DNA of 64,000 nt from Haliclona indistincta (taxonomy: Eukaryota > Porifera > Demospongiae > Haplosclerida > Chalinidae): contig OZ024784.1 in assembly GCA_964017065.1 (NCBI GenBank), positions 3,763,152-3,827,151 of the forward strand, written 5' to 3'. Below, piece after piece: positions 23,401 to 36,176 of this stretch (positions within the stretch are counted from its first letter, which is position 1; each line of letters starts with the position of its first letter). The notes under the pieces are model-generated. The model did not search any database and was not told where the DNA came from. It worked only from the letters and a program-made list of their open reading frames with translations. The position numbers and the translations under genes were made by a program.

Positions 23401-26400
23401 ATGACGAAAGTATTTCATTTTCTCGTATTCTGCAGTGTAGTGTTGCTGTCGATTCAGACTGCCAGCAGCATGCATGGACACGAACCTGATCTTGATCCGA
23501 GTCGAACTATAACGTGAGTTACGCTGGCGATTGTCTTGTCAGGGGACTGCAATCATGTCTTCTCTGTTATTGCAGATTCGGTCTCAATCTTGAATACACC
23601 ACTGCATACCGATGTAATGGTCCTCGCCCTACTGTGGTATTGAGCTCGAGGTACAAGGTAGATGGCAAAGATTCACAGAATTATGTAGACTGGAGTCCAA
23701 TGCTGGTTTACACTGCAGGTTAACACCATGATGTGGGTATTTATTGTACTCAGCTATTGTTCAAATGTTCACAGGTCAAGGCTGTGACTACCAACCCAAC
23801 ATTACACTGCCTGAGAGAACTGAAGAGCGCTATCAGTTCAGGATTCAGTTCAGTTGTGCCCAATTTTGTCATTGCATCAAGATTGGCGATAATGTAACTC
23901 ATCCATATGGTGACAGTGTACGTGATGATTGGAAAAAAATATGGGGCCGCAACTGGCTTTGCTCTAGTAATCTAGCCTCGATAATATACTATTCTAGAAC
24001 CTTCCATTTTCATGATAATGGAGAATATGTACATGAAACAAATGACGAATCGGCAAGTTTTTCTTTAAGATTTTGTTCTACTAACTTTCTTCCGATGGTA
24101 GCAGCATGCCCCTCTTCTTTTCTCACTACCCCCATGATCAGCTCAACATTGCCTGCAATACCACTCTTTAGCAGCACTCCTTTGCCTTCAAGCACCCCTG
24201 CAATAATCACTGCTCAATTCCCCAATTCATCAGCCACATCCCACAGCAGCACTGTAGACCTCTCTTCAACAATCATGCCTTCTCTTTCTTCTACTGTCTC
24301 AAAAGATTTCTCTTCCAGTGTTGCTGAGAATCATTCAATCTCTCAATCATTGCCTTCTTTGTCAACGGATACAATTTCATCATCTGATTCAAATGTCTCT
24401 TCCAATTCAACTATTGGTGTATCAACACCTGCTTTTCACATAACAACATCCCAAATTTCTGTATCACCAACTCTCTCACTATCAAATGGTACGTACATAA
24501 CCAAAAATAATGATAACTGTAATCAGCACAGCGGTGAAGATATGAATCACATCCCAACCTACTGTCCTGAGAACAGCACTACATCTACCATTGATTTTTC
24601 ATCATCCGATCCAACTACTACCTCTTTTAGAATCACAACTACACCAGCCTTCACCAACACCCCATCACTGACATCAACATCAATGACTGTCAACCTCACC
24701 AGTTCGTTTCAATTTTTAAACTCTACATCAGCAATCATCATTCCTTCATCTACTGAATCTTTCAGTATTTCACTCACTTCAACAGAAAATCTCTCTTCAT
24801 CTATTATACTCACTCCCACTTCTACATCAGCCGTTTTTACAACAACTGGTTTGCCTTCTCTCACATCAACTCAAATCATGAGCAGTAATTTCTCATCGTC
24901 AGGAGTACCAAGTCCTACTCCAAAAATATTCTGCTCTGAAGACGGGATTTGGAAGCAGACCACAGCTTGTACATCTACCTCACTGCATGTCCGTTCATCT
25001 GATCATAAGAGAAATGGTTAGTAAAATATACACAATACCTGACCATAATTGGACATTAAGGAACTTTATGCATCCTCTGGAATTGCTTGTTGTTCATTTT
25101 AAAAACAAAATATTTTGTATTTAGGTACTCGTGAATGTTATTGTAATGGAACATGGGGACCTGAACCATGTCAAGCAACTATTGGACAAGTAGAGAAATT
25201 GGTATGTTAATGAATACAGTTTGCTGTCTATTTCGTTTCTTATCATTATTTAGATTTCAGATGAAAATGTTGAACTAGGTCTTGAGTTGTTCTTAGAGAT
25301 ACCACCTGAAGCCATCAACAACACACAGAGACTGGATGTGTTGAAACATGCTTTAAAAACAATATCAGACTTGGAAGAACAATTGAATGAGTCTCTTGTA
25401 CAGGTATAGCTATATCAACATTCTTAGAAACTGTTTGACAATATTAACTTTAGACAGCTATAAAGATTGTTGACACAAGCCCAATTGAGGTATTATAAAC
25501 ATAATTATTATAGCTTGCTGATTTTTGATTACGTATTGCATTGTATGAATTCTACAGAGTGATCCAGAACCCTTGTTGTTGTCCGTTCTGGATATGATAG
25601 CTCTTGATCTTGAAAGCAATGACAGTATTATCTCAACAGCTGATGAATCCATAGGTTTGTTTGTGTAGTTTAATGTTGACACAAAAATGGAGTGTTGTTG
25701 ATTTATCACTGCAGTGTTGAGAGTGAGGGAAGTGTTTCCTGGGAGTGGTCGAGTACTGGGAATACAGGTTGACAATAACTACATTAGTCTGCCTGGAGAA
25801 CTGTTTGAGAACTTTAATGAATCAGGTATTAAAAACGATGAAAGGCACATGTATACATATAAACTGGAACTTTTTAGAGCTTGTGGCATCTTTCTATTTT
25901 GAAAACATATCTCATCTGCTACCAGGAAGAAAGTAAAATCAATCAGCACACACGTGCAATTGACAAATAATTATCAAAAAGCTTTTGATACCTATTTTGT
26001 TTTTCAACTCAGCCCAATTTCTCCAGTCATCTCATCCATTCTCAGCTGCACTGATTGTCGTACCAGCAACCTAACAGAGAATGTAACCATACTCTTTGAC
26101 TTGCCTCCAAGAATGAACAATGATATAGCTGAATGTGTGTTTGTTGACTTGAGGTGCAGTAAAGGTATTAGAAATCTGATACAAAGTTTATTTTTCTTTT
26201 ACAGCAATGGAGTAAATAAGACCAATTTTTGGAATACCAGTGGATGCATGACTGTGGAATATAAAAATGGCTCAGTAATGTGTTCATGTAACCATCTCAC
26301 ACACTTTGCCATTCTTCTAAGTCCTGGTACAGAGGTATGTAACTAGAAAACACAACGAATGTTATTATAGCTATTGGCTACATATCCTCTTAACTAGATT

Positions 26401-27938
26401 CCTACAGTACATCAGAAAGTGCTGACAGTGATAGGACAAGTGTTTGTGTCTATCTCACTGATGTTCCTTTTGCTCACTATCCTGGCATTTATACTACAAA
26501 AGTTAGTCCAAGACTATGATGTTATGCATTTGTTATCATGGTCACCTACTCACTATAATAATATTTACAAACAGATCACTGTGGAACATGCGTAACTACA
26601 TTCACTGTATGTTGTGTGCCAACTTGATTGCTGCCCAGCTCGTGTTTGTAGTGGGTGTGGAAAGAACTGAGAATGAGGTAAAGAGTGTCCTCCTGTCCTC
26701 TCACTGATCATCCACTCTCCTGCACACAGGCTGTCTGTTCAGCCATTGCTGTGTTGCTCCACTACCTGTTCCTGGTGGTGTTCATGTGGATGCTAATGGA
26801 GGGTGTGGTCTTATACGTGAAACTAGTGATGGTTTTCATCAAACACCACAAGCGCTACATTGCTGCTTTCACTGTAGCTAGTTATGGTAAGTTACTATCT
26901 GTAAAATTACACATACTTGATCAGTGTTTCTACTGCAGGTATTCCATTAGTATACATAGGTATTGTTGTTCCTCTCGGCTTCTTGGTCAATACTGATGAT
27001 ATTGGTAATCATTATGGACAATACAATACAACCAGTGGAGAGTTGTTGGCGTGCGTAATTAATTTTTAAATAAATTTTGAACATTGAATTATTTTTTATA
27101 TTAGGTGCTGGCTACGATATGATACACATTTTATTTGGGCATTCATATCTCCAGTGATACTTATAATCTTGGTCTGGTAGTTGTGTTTGTGATAACTTAC
27201 TTCGGAATTTTCCACGGTCTTCAGGTCAATGTTGGGTTTCTAATAATGGCTCTTGTCATAATGTATCGACACTTGAAGAAACAAGAAAAGAAGTCTGAAG
27301 TAGATTCAGCCAAGTAAGAGAACATGTGTGGTAACTTTTACATCGATAATGCATTCATTTCTTACAGGCATTGGATAAAGGTTGTTATTACATTGGTAGT
27401 TGTGATGGGTATAGCATGGATTGGTAATGTGCTCTTCTTTGATGTCAACCTAATCTTTGTTGCCTACATCATGACCATCTTCATTGCTGGTCAAGGAATC
27501 ATCATATTCATCTTGTTTGTACCTGTATCAAAGCAGGTTTGTACCTAAATCATCTTTCGTTGCAAAAACATTTCTCTGGTGATGTACAGGTAAGGGATGC
27601 CTATTCAAAATGGTGGAGAATCAAGAAACAGCAGTCGTCATTCCTTAGCAAGGTTTTTTCATCTAAAAGCTCAGCATTACCAGTATCGGTGAGTATAGTG
27701 AAAGACAGCAAGTAGGCTATTCCATATGATTCTCTGCATGTGTATCATTATACGACAGGCAAAGCCTTCTAACAAAAACTCCGAGAATGAAAATATCTAT
27801 GTCAATAGAATAGCCCTTGATACATTTGATTCATCAGGTACATCCTCAGAAAAATCCACCTTTGACAGTTCGAAGAACTATTCCTACATGTACAACGGTA
27901 ATTTGCAAGTCGATTCAGAAAAGACTACACTTAATTGA
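23401..27938 (+). CDS. Adhesion G-protein-coupled receptor, C-type (complete)
   Basis: Surface receptor with a long extracellular part, a self-cleaving GAIN/GPS region and a 7TM domain. Exon 1 (ATG at 23401, MTKVFHFLVFCSVVLLSIQT) is a good signal peptide. Then follow FGLNLEYTTAYRCNG, a Cys-containing domain (FRIQFSCAQFCHCI), a long Ser/Thr mucin-like stalk (about 24100-24930), and a short Cys module (CSEDGIWKQTTAC, then CYCNGTWGPEPC), which is HormR- or sushi-like at best. The GAIN region ends in GPS CSCNHLTHFAILLSPG at about 26280; the HL/T cleavage site is intact. TM1 (VLTVIGQVFVSISLMFLLLT) starts at about 26415 and TM7 ends near 27535. The tail has a WWRIKKQQ basic patch and ends at 27936-27938. 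One donor (GTCTGG after the TM5 start, about 27173) is weak. The ligand is unknown. Confidence 0.85.
27838..27849 (+). other. Exonised 12-nt intron remnant
   Basis: In the 3' fragment at 16956 a 56-bp intron separates TTTGATTCATCAG from AAAAATCC. Here only GTACATCCTCAG remains between the same exon edges, too short to splice and in frame, so it adds four residues (GTSS) to the tail. Confidence 0.75.
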
Positions 27939-29105
27939 ACATACTTGTAACAAACTCTTGATACATTGTAACTTTGTTGTTAATTTTATTTTCTGCTAGA
28001 CGGTTAACCGCCAATTTCAAGTGAGCATTAGATAACTACATACTGACATGATTGCCATCAACCAGACTCACATGAGTGGGGTTAAAACGACATTTTTGTG
28101 GTGAAATGTAGTAGCATGGTAGTAGACCTCAAGCGTTAGGCACATCGATGAAAGAATTTGCTGTACGTTGTTGATGGTGTTGTATTTTCAGACAATTCAA
28201 AGTAGCGAAAGTCAAAAAGCATGCATTTGCCTTTCTCGTCTCATTATTAAGATCATTTCAAGTAATACATGATTTTAAATTTTACAGCACATACACCCTG
28301 AGTAAAATTCTGTGCAGTCTTATAAGTGTCCCATGGATGAACACTTCGATTCAAACAATATAGCTTTGGGTATGTTAGATTTGGACGCAATTAAAAGGAT
28401 CCAACAAATTTGCTTCATGCAAGTTTTAGCTATGTCAATGCACACCATTAACCCTCAGCGCAAGTGTTAGGGCTACTGCAGTACATGACTGATGTACTTG
28501 AATTGCCATTCATTCTGTCAAGAAATCACTCTACATTAATTTCAGGCTAATACTATCCATTTTTGAGATGACAATAGAAGCACCTTGAGGTCTAAACAAA
28601 GTGGTTCTCTTGAAGATACTGACACTTACTGACAATAGTAAGTGACAATAGTAAGTGACAATAGTGCAGACATGGTATAAATAAAAAATACTGAGCCGGG
28701 AAGTGGAAGTGGAATCTCTCTAACGGACAAGTACCCATCACGAAGGACAACATGACTAGTCTACTGTTCTTCAAGGTCCAATGATATCGATATAGCTCTC
28801 CTAATTTAAATGAATTGAGCTTGCTTGTACACACTGGCAACAGGCACTACAGCTGTACAGCAGCTGTCTGCATAGTGAGAAACGGCAGCAACTCGGGTAG
28901 CAGCATAGATTTATGGTTGCAAAAAGATAAGTTAAATCCAGTTAAATTTCGACCTTTGACCCCGATCGGATGTGTTCCCACAATTGGACTCAAATTAAAC
29001 TCGAGGCGTAGAGGCAGATGCTTACATTAGGCGTGCATGGCTACAGTATATAGCAATCCCACGCGAGATTGAGCGGCGACAAAGCTAGACTAAGCGTCTG
29101 CAGAC
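27939..29105. other. Duplicated intergenic spacer
   Basis: Second copy of the spacer at 17330-18473, with small indels. No gene or RNA seen. Confidence 0.5.
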
Positions 29106-32100
29106 ATGTCGACGAGGTCACTGGTGTTCTGCGTTTTGTTAGCTCTTTGCTTCGTTTCGTTAGCATCGTGCATGTCTAAAAGTAAATCTGGATCAAGATC
29201 AATGTCTACGTCAAGATCTGGGTCATCGTCAACAAGCACTGTCCCCGTCACCATTTCGTGAGATCGCATGCATGCATCACATCTTCTTAGCTATAGGCGT
29301 AAACTGTTATGACTTCTTGTTTCATTGATCATGTTAGGTTTGGTCTTGTCTACACTACCACAGCCAGTGCACATGGTGCAGGATGCACTGATCCTCTTCC
29401 TACTGTTAAACTGAGCACGAGGAAGAGAATGAGTATGAACAGTGATCCTGAAGACTGGAAGACTGTTCGAATTTTTGCAGGTAATTTGAACTTACTGTAT
29501 TATATTGAAATTTTTTTAAAGGCAATTGTAGCAACCAGTCGCAGACAATAACAGTAAATAATGTTAAACACGCCAACAATGAAAGATATGAGTTCAGGAT
29601 TGAGCTAAGTGGTGGTAGTCCCTGTCATTGTGTTGCTCCTATCGGCTCCTTTGGACTTGTACAAGAATGGAATAATGGTGATGCATTGTGCAATACGTCT
29701 GTCAGTAGCCCGTATGTTCTTTGTGCTTCAAACTCGCAATATGTCGTTTATTCAACTAAGCGATTCAGAATATCAAATGGGCAAGTGACTGAAAATGATG
29801 ATAACTGTGATGAGCAAAGTGGAGAAGATATGAATCACTCTTCAACTTTCTGTCCTGAAAGCAGCACAGTTTCACCACATACAACCACTGGCTCTATTGT
29901 TGAGTCTTCCTTATCTACCACTTCTAGCTCAGCACCCACAATCACACAAGCCTTCCCATCACTGTCATCAACACCTCTTTCATCAGTTGTCGACTTCACC
30001 AGAGCAGATCAATTTATGAACTCTACTACAGCAATCGTCATTCCTTCATCTATTGAATCAATCGGTATTCCCTCCATTGCAACAGAAAATCTGTCTCCAA
30101 CCTCTACAATAGAATCTACCGTAGTTTTGTCAGCTACAGCTCTGCCTTCTCTCACATTGATTCAATCTATCAGTAGTACTTCATTTCCGTCAGAAACGCC
30201 AACTCCAGAAATATTCTGCCCCGAAAACGGAATTTGGGAGAGAACCAAAGCATGCACATCTATTACACTACAAGTCTGTTCACCTGATCTAAAGATGAAT
30301 GGTTAGTAATAAACAAAATAGAGACTTTAAACATCTCATTGATTCGAAGAAATTATTGTTACCAATCAATTTAAATGCAATCATATAGGTACTCGTGTCT
30401 GTCATTGTAATGGTACCTGGGGACCTGAACCGTGTCAAGCAACTATTGGACAAGTAGAAAAATTGGTATTTGTAATGAATGATTTTAATTGTTAATTGTT
30501 ATTGCTTATTTAGATTTCAGATGAAAATGTTGAGCTAGGCCTTGAGTTGTTCTTAGAGATACCACCTGATGCCATCAACAACACACAGAGACTGGATGTG
30601 TTGAACCGCGCTTTTGAGGAGATACAAGAATTGGGTGAACTGATTAACAGATCTTTTGTAGAGGTATAGCACTATGTCTTGTAACAATAATTATATAGAG
30701 TTTGCAATTAACTTCAGACAGCTATTGAAGTTGTTGGCACAAGCCCAACTGAGGTACATAATTTATTACTGTGCATACATGTACGTATAATGATTCTGTT
30801 TCTTATAAATTATTTATTACTGTGCATACATGTACGTATAATGATTCTGTTTCTTATAAATTATACAGAGTGATCCAGAGCCCTTGTTGTTGTCTGTTCT
30901 GGATAAGATAGCTCTTGGTCTTGAAAGCAATGACAGTGTTATCTCAACAGCTGAAGGATCCATAGGTTTGTTTGTGTAGTTCAAATTAAAACACAAGAAT
31001 ATTTGTGTACCGCAGTGTTGAGAGTGAGGAAAGTGATTCCTGGCAGTGGTCGACTACTGGGAATACAGGTTGACAATAACTACATTAGTCTGCCTGGAGA
31101 ACTGTTTGACAACTTGAATGAATCAGGTAGCTATAAATGAAAGATATGCACTTACAAAATACAATTATGAAATCTCTTTTTAGAGCTTGTGGCATCCTTC
31201 TATTTTGAAAACATATCACATCTGCTTCCAGGAAGAAAGTAAAACCAATCAGTTATAAAACTTTCAGATGCTGACTTGTTTTTTTCAACTCAGTCCGATC
31301 TCTCCGGTTATCTCATCCATTCTCAGCTGCACTGATTGTCGTACCAGCAACCTAACAGAGAATGTTACCATACTCTTTGACTTGCCTTTAACCAATGACA
31401 CGGTTGAATGTGCATTTGTTGACTTGAGGTACAGCAAACCTCAGAAATCCGATATCATTGCTTAAATGTTGTACAGTAGTGGAGTAAATAAGACCAATTT
31501 TTGGAATACCAGTGGATGTATGACAGTGACATATGAGAATGGCTCAGTAATGTGTTCATGTAACCATCTCACACACTTTGCTATTCTTCTCAGTCCTGGT
31601 ACAGAGGTAAGTATGTGACACTAAGAGACACAATAGATGCTTTGATGTCTATTAACTATAATTCCTCTCAACTAGATTCATCCACTACATCAAAAGGTAT
31701 TGACGGTGATAGGACAAGTGTTTGTGTCTATCTCACTGGTGTTCCTGTTGGCTACTATTCTGACATTTGTACTACAAAAGTTAGTCAAAGACTGTGATGT
31801 TTATGCATTTGTTGTCACCTACTCACTGTAATAATTATTTACAAACAGATCACTATGGAACATGCGTAACTACATTCACTGTATGTTGTGTGCCAACTTG
31901 ATTGCTGCCCAGCTCGTGTTTGTAGTGGGTGTGGAGAGAACTGAGAATGAGGTAAAGAGTGTCCTCCTGTCCTCTCACTGATCATGCATTCACTCTCCTG
32001 CACACAGGCTGTCTGTTCAGCCATTGCTGTGTTGCTCCACTACCTTTTCCTGGTGGTGTTCATGTGGATGCTAATGGAGGGTGTGGTCTTGTACGTGAAA

Positions 32101-33271
32101 CTAGTGAAGGTTTTCATCAAACACCACAAGCGATACATAGCTGCTTTCACTGTAGCTAGTTATGGTCAGTTACTATCTGTAAAATTACACGTACTTGATC
32201 AGTGTTTTTGCTAAAGGTATTCCATACATGGCTCTTGTTGTTCCTCTTGGCTTCCTGGTTAATACTGATCATATTGGTAATCATTATGGACAATACAATA
32301 CTACTAGTGAGCAGCCAGTGGCGTAAGTGGAAGATATTCTCGTCTCTCATGACCTGAAATAACTTTTAATGCTGGTTTAAATTAGGTGCTGGCTACGATA
32401 TGATACACATTTTATTTGGGCATTCATATCACCAGTGATACTTATAATCTTGGTAAGTTTAACTACCAGTGAGTTGTAAAATTACGCATTCCTCTCCTGT
32501 TCGTGTTCAGGTCAATGTTGGGTTTCTTATCATGGCACTTGTCATAATGTGTCGACACTTGAAGAAACAAGAAAATAAATCTGAAGCAGATTCACCGAAG
32601 TAAGAGAGCGTGTATTTTTTAGCTGACTACAATGCATGCCTAATCAGATATTACTTAATTCATTTTCTCCAGGCACTGGATAAAGGTTGTCGTTACATTG
32701 GTAGTTGTGATGGGTATAGCATGGATTGGTAATGTGCTCTTCTTTGATGTCAACCTAATCTTTGTTGCCTACATCATGACCATATTCATTGCTGGTCAAG
32801 GAATCATCATATTCATCTTGTTTGTACCTCTCTCAAAGCAGGTTTGTGTCTAAATCGACACTTTTTTCACATAAAAAAAACAATATTTAAACCAAATTTT
32901 ACAGGTCAAAGATGCTTATTCAAAATGGTGGAGAAACAAGATACAGCAGTCGTCATTTCTCAGCAAGATGTTTCTATCTAAAAGTTCGACATTACCAATG
33001 TCAGTAACCAGGCTATCCTGTATGATTTTATTATTATGTGATCTCTATACCTAAAGGCAATTTCTTCGAACAAGAACTCTAAGAATAATGGAAATATTTA
33101 TTTCAAAGCTCTTGGTACGTTTGATTCATTAGGTAAGGTACCATACACAAAAACAACCTCTGTTCACGATTCTCACCCTCAGAAAACAACCTAGTCACTT
33201 TGAAGAAAGATTCCTTTGACAACAGCAATTTTCATGTTGATTCAGAAAAGAATACACTCAATATGCTATAA
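29106..33271 (+). CDS. Adhesion G-protein-coupled receptor, B-type (complete)
   Basis: Intact counterpart of the gene at 18474. Signal peptide exon MSTRSLVFCVLLALCFVSLA is followed by a Ser/Lys-rich stretch, the exon GLVYTTTASAHGAGC, the Cys-containing domain (GSPCHCVAPIG), a Ser/Thr-rich stalk (about 29860-30220), CPENGIWERTKAC, CHCNGTWGPEPC, short GAIN exons and GPS CSCNHLTHFAILLSPG (about 31551). TM1 starts near 31690; TM2 to TM7 run to about 32840 (LWNMRNYIHCMLCANL, AVCSAIAVLLHYLFLVVFMW, VILLIILV-like TM5, WIGNVLFFDVNL). The tail stops at 33269-33271. A 6-nt in-frame deletion before TM4 removes two residues present in the paralogs (IPYMALVV here, IPLVYMAIVV there). One tail donor has changed to GTAACC. 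Confidence 0.85.
30761..30862 (+). repeat. 51-bp tandem duplication in an intron
   Basis: Units 30761-30811 and 30812-30862 are identical or nearly so. They lengthen a GAIN-region intron relative to the copy at 20155-20210, which has one unit. Confidence 0.85.
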
Positions 33272-33491
33272 ACACTTCTATTTTTGTAAGATAATCTTTC
33301 AATTTGAATTTGCCGCTAATGGTCAACCGCCAATTTTAAGTGAGCATTATTTAGATAAAGGCGCCAACTATGAATGTGCTTATTGATCACTAATTGCCAA
33401 TGGGTGGGGCTTAAACGATTAGTGTCTACATTCTTACGGAGTGCAGTAGACTGCAATCGTTAGATCGGAACGTTAACTGAGGTCATGCCGC

Positions 33492-36176
33492 ATGATGAAG
33501 ACACTTACCTCCATCTACTTTGCAATGACGTTGTCTTTTCTGACTGATTACGAATTCGCCATGAGCCAAGGCTCGGAGCCAGGCGACGTATCGTGAGTAG
33601 AATCACTGCAGCGATAAACTGTTTAACACTTTGCATTTTAGATTTAGTCTCAGTCTCACTTATACCAAATTGGGAGAGTGCAGTAATCATTCTCAGTCGT
33701 CCTACGGTTGTATTTAGCACAAGCCGCAAGTTAAAACCGCCAGCGAAAAATTCATTTTCAGATTGGACTCCGTTGCTGGTTTACACAGGTGACTTATTAC
33801 AGATGTTGATCTTCTAAAACATTTTTTCAATGTGCATAGATTTAGGTTGTAACTTTGACCAAGTTATTACACTACCTAATGTCAGAAATGGTGTGGGTAG
33901 TGATCGATACTACAAAGTCAGAGTTCAACTCAGTTGTGCTGATTCTTGTCACTGTGTTACAATCGGTAGAGTGACTGGACCTTTTAGAGACAGCATACTT
34001 GATGAGTGGGATGACCTTTGGAATGGTCAAGACATGCTATGTGCAAATGCTACTAAATCAAAAAGTTTTGAATCTAAACAATTTAAATTAAAAGATTCAC
34101 AATTGGCCATAGAACAGGATGATGAAATGGATTATTCAAGTACTATTGGAAGTGATTGTCAAGATGGTATCACTTTTCCTGCCTCATACTCAGCTTGTGT
34201 TGCTACGACGTCACTTGTCTCCTATACCACACCATCAGTAACTCCACTCTTCACGAGAAGCATCGACTCAACTGTTACATCTTCCACTAATGCTATTCCT
34301 TCATTGACAACTGAAAACTTCAGCTCAACTTCTACTCTCAGCATTTCCCCCACATCAACAGAAAATATAACATCACCCACTAGAACAGTATTCACTAATT
34401 TCAACACATCAACTGAAGAGCTTCCCAGCATCACTATGACATTAGCTACTGCATCACCTGCAACCACCTCCATGGATCAGATGGAAACTGCAATAGTTGA
34501 AACTACAGCTGCTGATGAAGAAACTATCATTCCTTCTTCAACAATGGTTGAAACTACAGCTGCTGATGAAGAAACTATCACTCCTACTTCGACAATATTT
34601 TGTTCTGAAGACGGGATTTGGAAGCAGACCACAGCTTGTACAACTACCACACTGCAAGTCTGTTCACCTGATCATAACACAGATGGTTAGTATAAACATA
34701 CACAATCTAAGCTGACCATAATTTTATTTAGGCATTCAGCATCCTCTTTAATTGCTTGTTGTTCAAGAAAATATTTTGTATATAGGTACTCGTGAATGTC
34801 ATTGTAATGGAACATGGGGACCTGAACCATGTCAAGCAACTATTGGACAAGTAGAGAAATTGGTATGTGCAATGAATAATAATAGAGTTTAATTTGCTGT
34901 ATATCGGCTGTACTATGTTTGTTGTCATTATTTAGATTTCTGATGAAAATGTAGAACTAGGCCTTGAGTTGTTACTTGAGATACCACCTGATGCCATCAA
35001 CAACACTCAGAGACTGGATGTGTTGAAACGTGCTTTTGAAAAGATATCAGACTTGGATGAACAATTGAACAAGTCTCTAGTACAGGTATAGCTATATCAA
35101 TGTTATACTTGAAACTGTTTAACAATTAACTTTAGACAGCTATCGAGATTGTTGACACAAGCCCAATTGAGGTAAATATAAACATATTATACCTTGCTGA
35201 TTTTTGATTACACATCGCATTGTTTGAATTCTACAGAGTGATCCAGAGCCCTTGTTGTTGTCTGTTCTGGATATGATAGCTCTTGGTCTTGAAACCAATG
35301 ACAGTGTTATCTCAACAGCTAATGAATCCATAGGTTTGTTTGTGTAGTTCAATGTTGACACAAAAATGAAGTGTTGTTGATTTGTCACTGCAGTGTTGAG
35401 AGTGAGGGAAGTGTTTCCTGGGAGTGGTCGTGTACTGGGAATACAGGTTGACAATAACTACATTAGTCTGCCTGGAGAACTGTTTGAGAACTTGAATGAA
35501 TCAGGTATTAAAAATGATGAAAGGCACATGTACACGTATACACTGGAATCTTTTAGAGTTTGTAGCATCTTTCTATTTTGAAAACATATCTCATCTGCTT
35601 CTTGGAAGAAAGTAAAACCAATCAGCACAGACTTGCAATTGACAAATTACATTAAATTGATACATGTTTGTTTTTCAATTCAGCCTGATCTCTCCAGTTA
35701 TTTCATCCATTCTCAGCTGCACTGATTGTCGTACCAGCAATCTAACAGAGAATGTGACCATACTCTTTGACTTGCCTCCAAGGATGAACAATGATATAGT
35801 TGAATGTGTGTTTGTTGACTTGAGGTATATACAGTAAGCTAATAGGAATCCGATACAAAGTTTATTTTTCTTATACAGCAATGGAGTAAATAAGACCAAT
35901 TTTTGGAATACCAGTGGATGCATGACAGTGGAGTATGATAACAGCTCAGTGATGTGTTCATGTAACCATCTCACACACTTTGCCATTCTTCTGAGTCCTG
36001 GCACAGAGGTATGTAACTAGAAAACACAACTAATGCTATTAAAGCTAATGGCTACATATCGTCTTAACTAGATTCCTACAGTACATCAGAAAGTGCTGAC
36101 AGTGATAGGACAAGTGTTTGTGTCTATCTCACTGGTGTTCCTGTTGGCTTCTATTCTGACATTTGTACTACAACAG
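33492..36176 (+). pseudogene. Adhesion GPCR, C-type, truncated after TM1 and frameshifted
   Basis: Starts with a signal peptide exon (MMKTLTSIYFAMTLSF) and follows the C-type exon order: Cys-containing domain (VQLSCADSCHCVTIG), Ser/Thr stalk, CSEDGIWKQTTAC, CHCNGTWGPEPC, GAIN exons, GPS (CSCNHLTHFAILLSPG, about 35957) and TM1 to 36176. In exon 2 the frame that starts FSLSLTYTKLGEC runs into TAG near 33715, while the paralogous continuation (SRPTVVFS) is one base out of frame, so there is a +1 shift at about 33695-33705. TM2-TM7 and the tail are absent: homology to the other copies stops near 36230, where unrelated DNA begins. A sequencing error could explain the frameshift but not the missing 3' half. 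Confidence 0.75.
34496..34597 (+). repeat. 51-bp tandem repeat in the stalk (17 aa, two copies)
   Basis: Units 34496-34546 and 34547-34597 both encode VETTAADEETI-type sequence. It is present only in this paralog, showing stalk length growing by tandem duplication. Confidence 0.9.
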
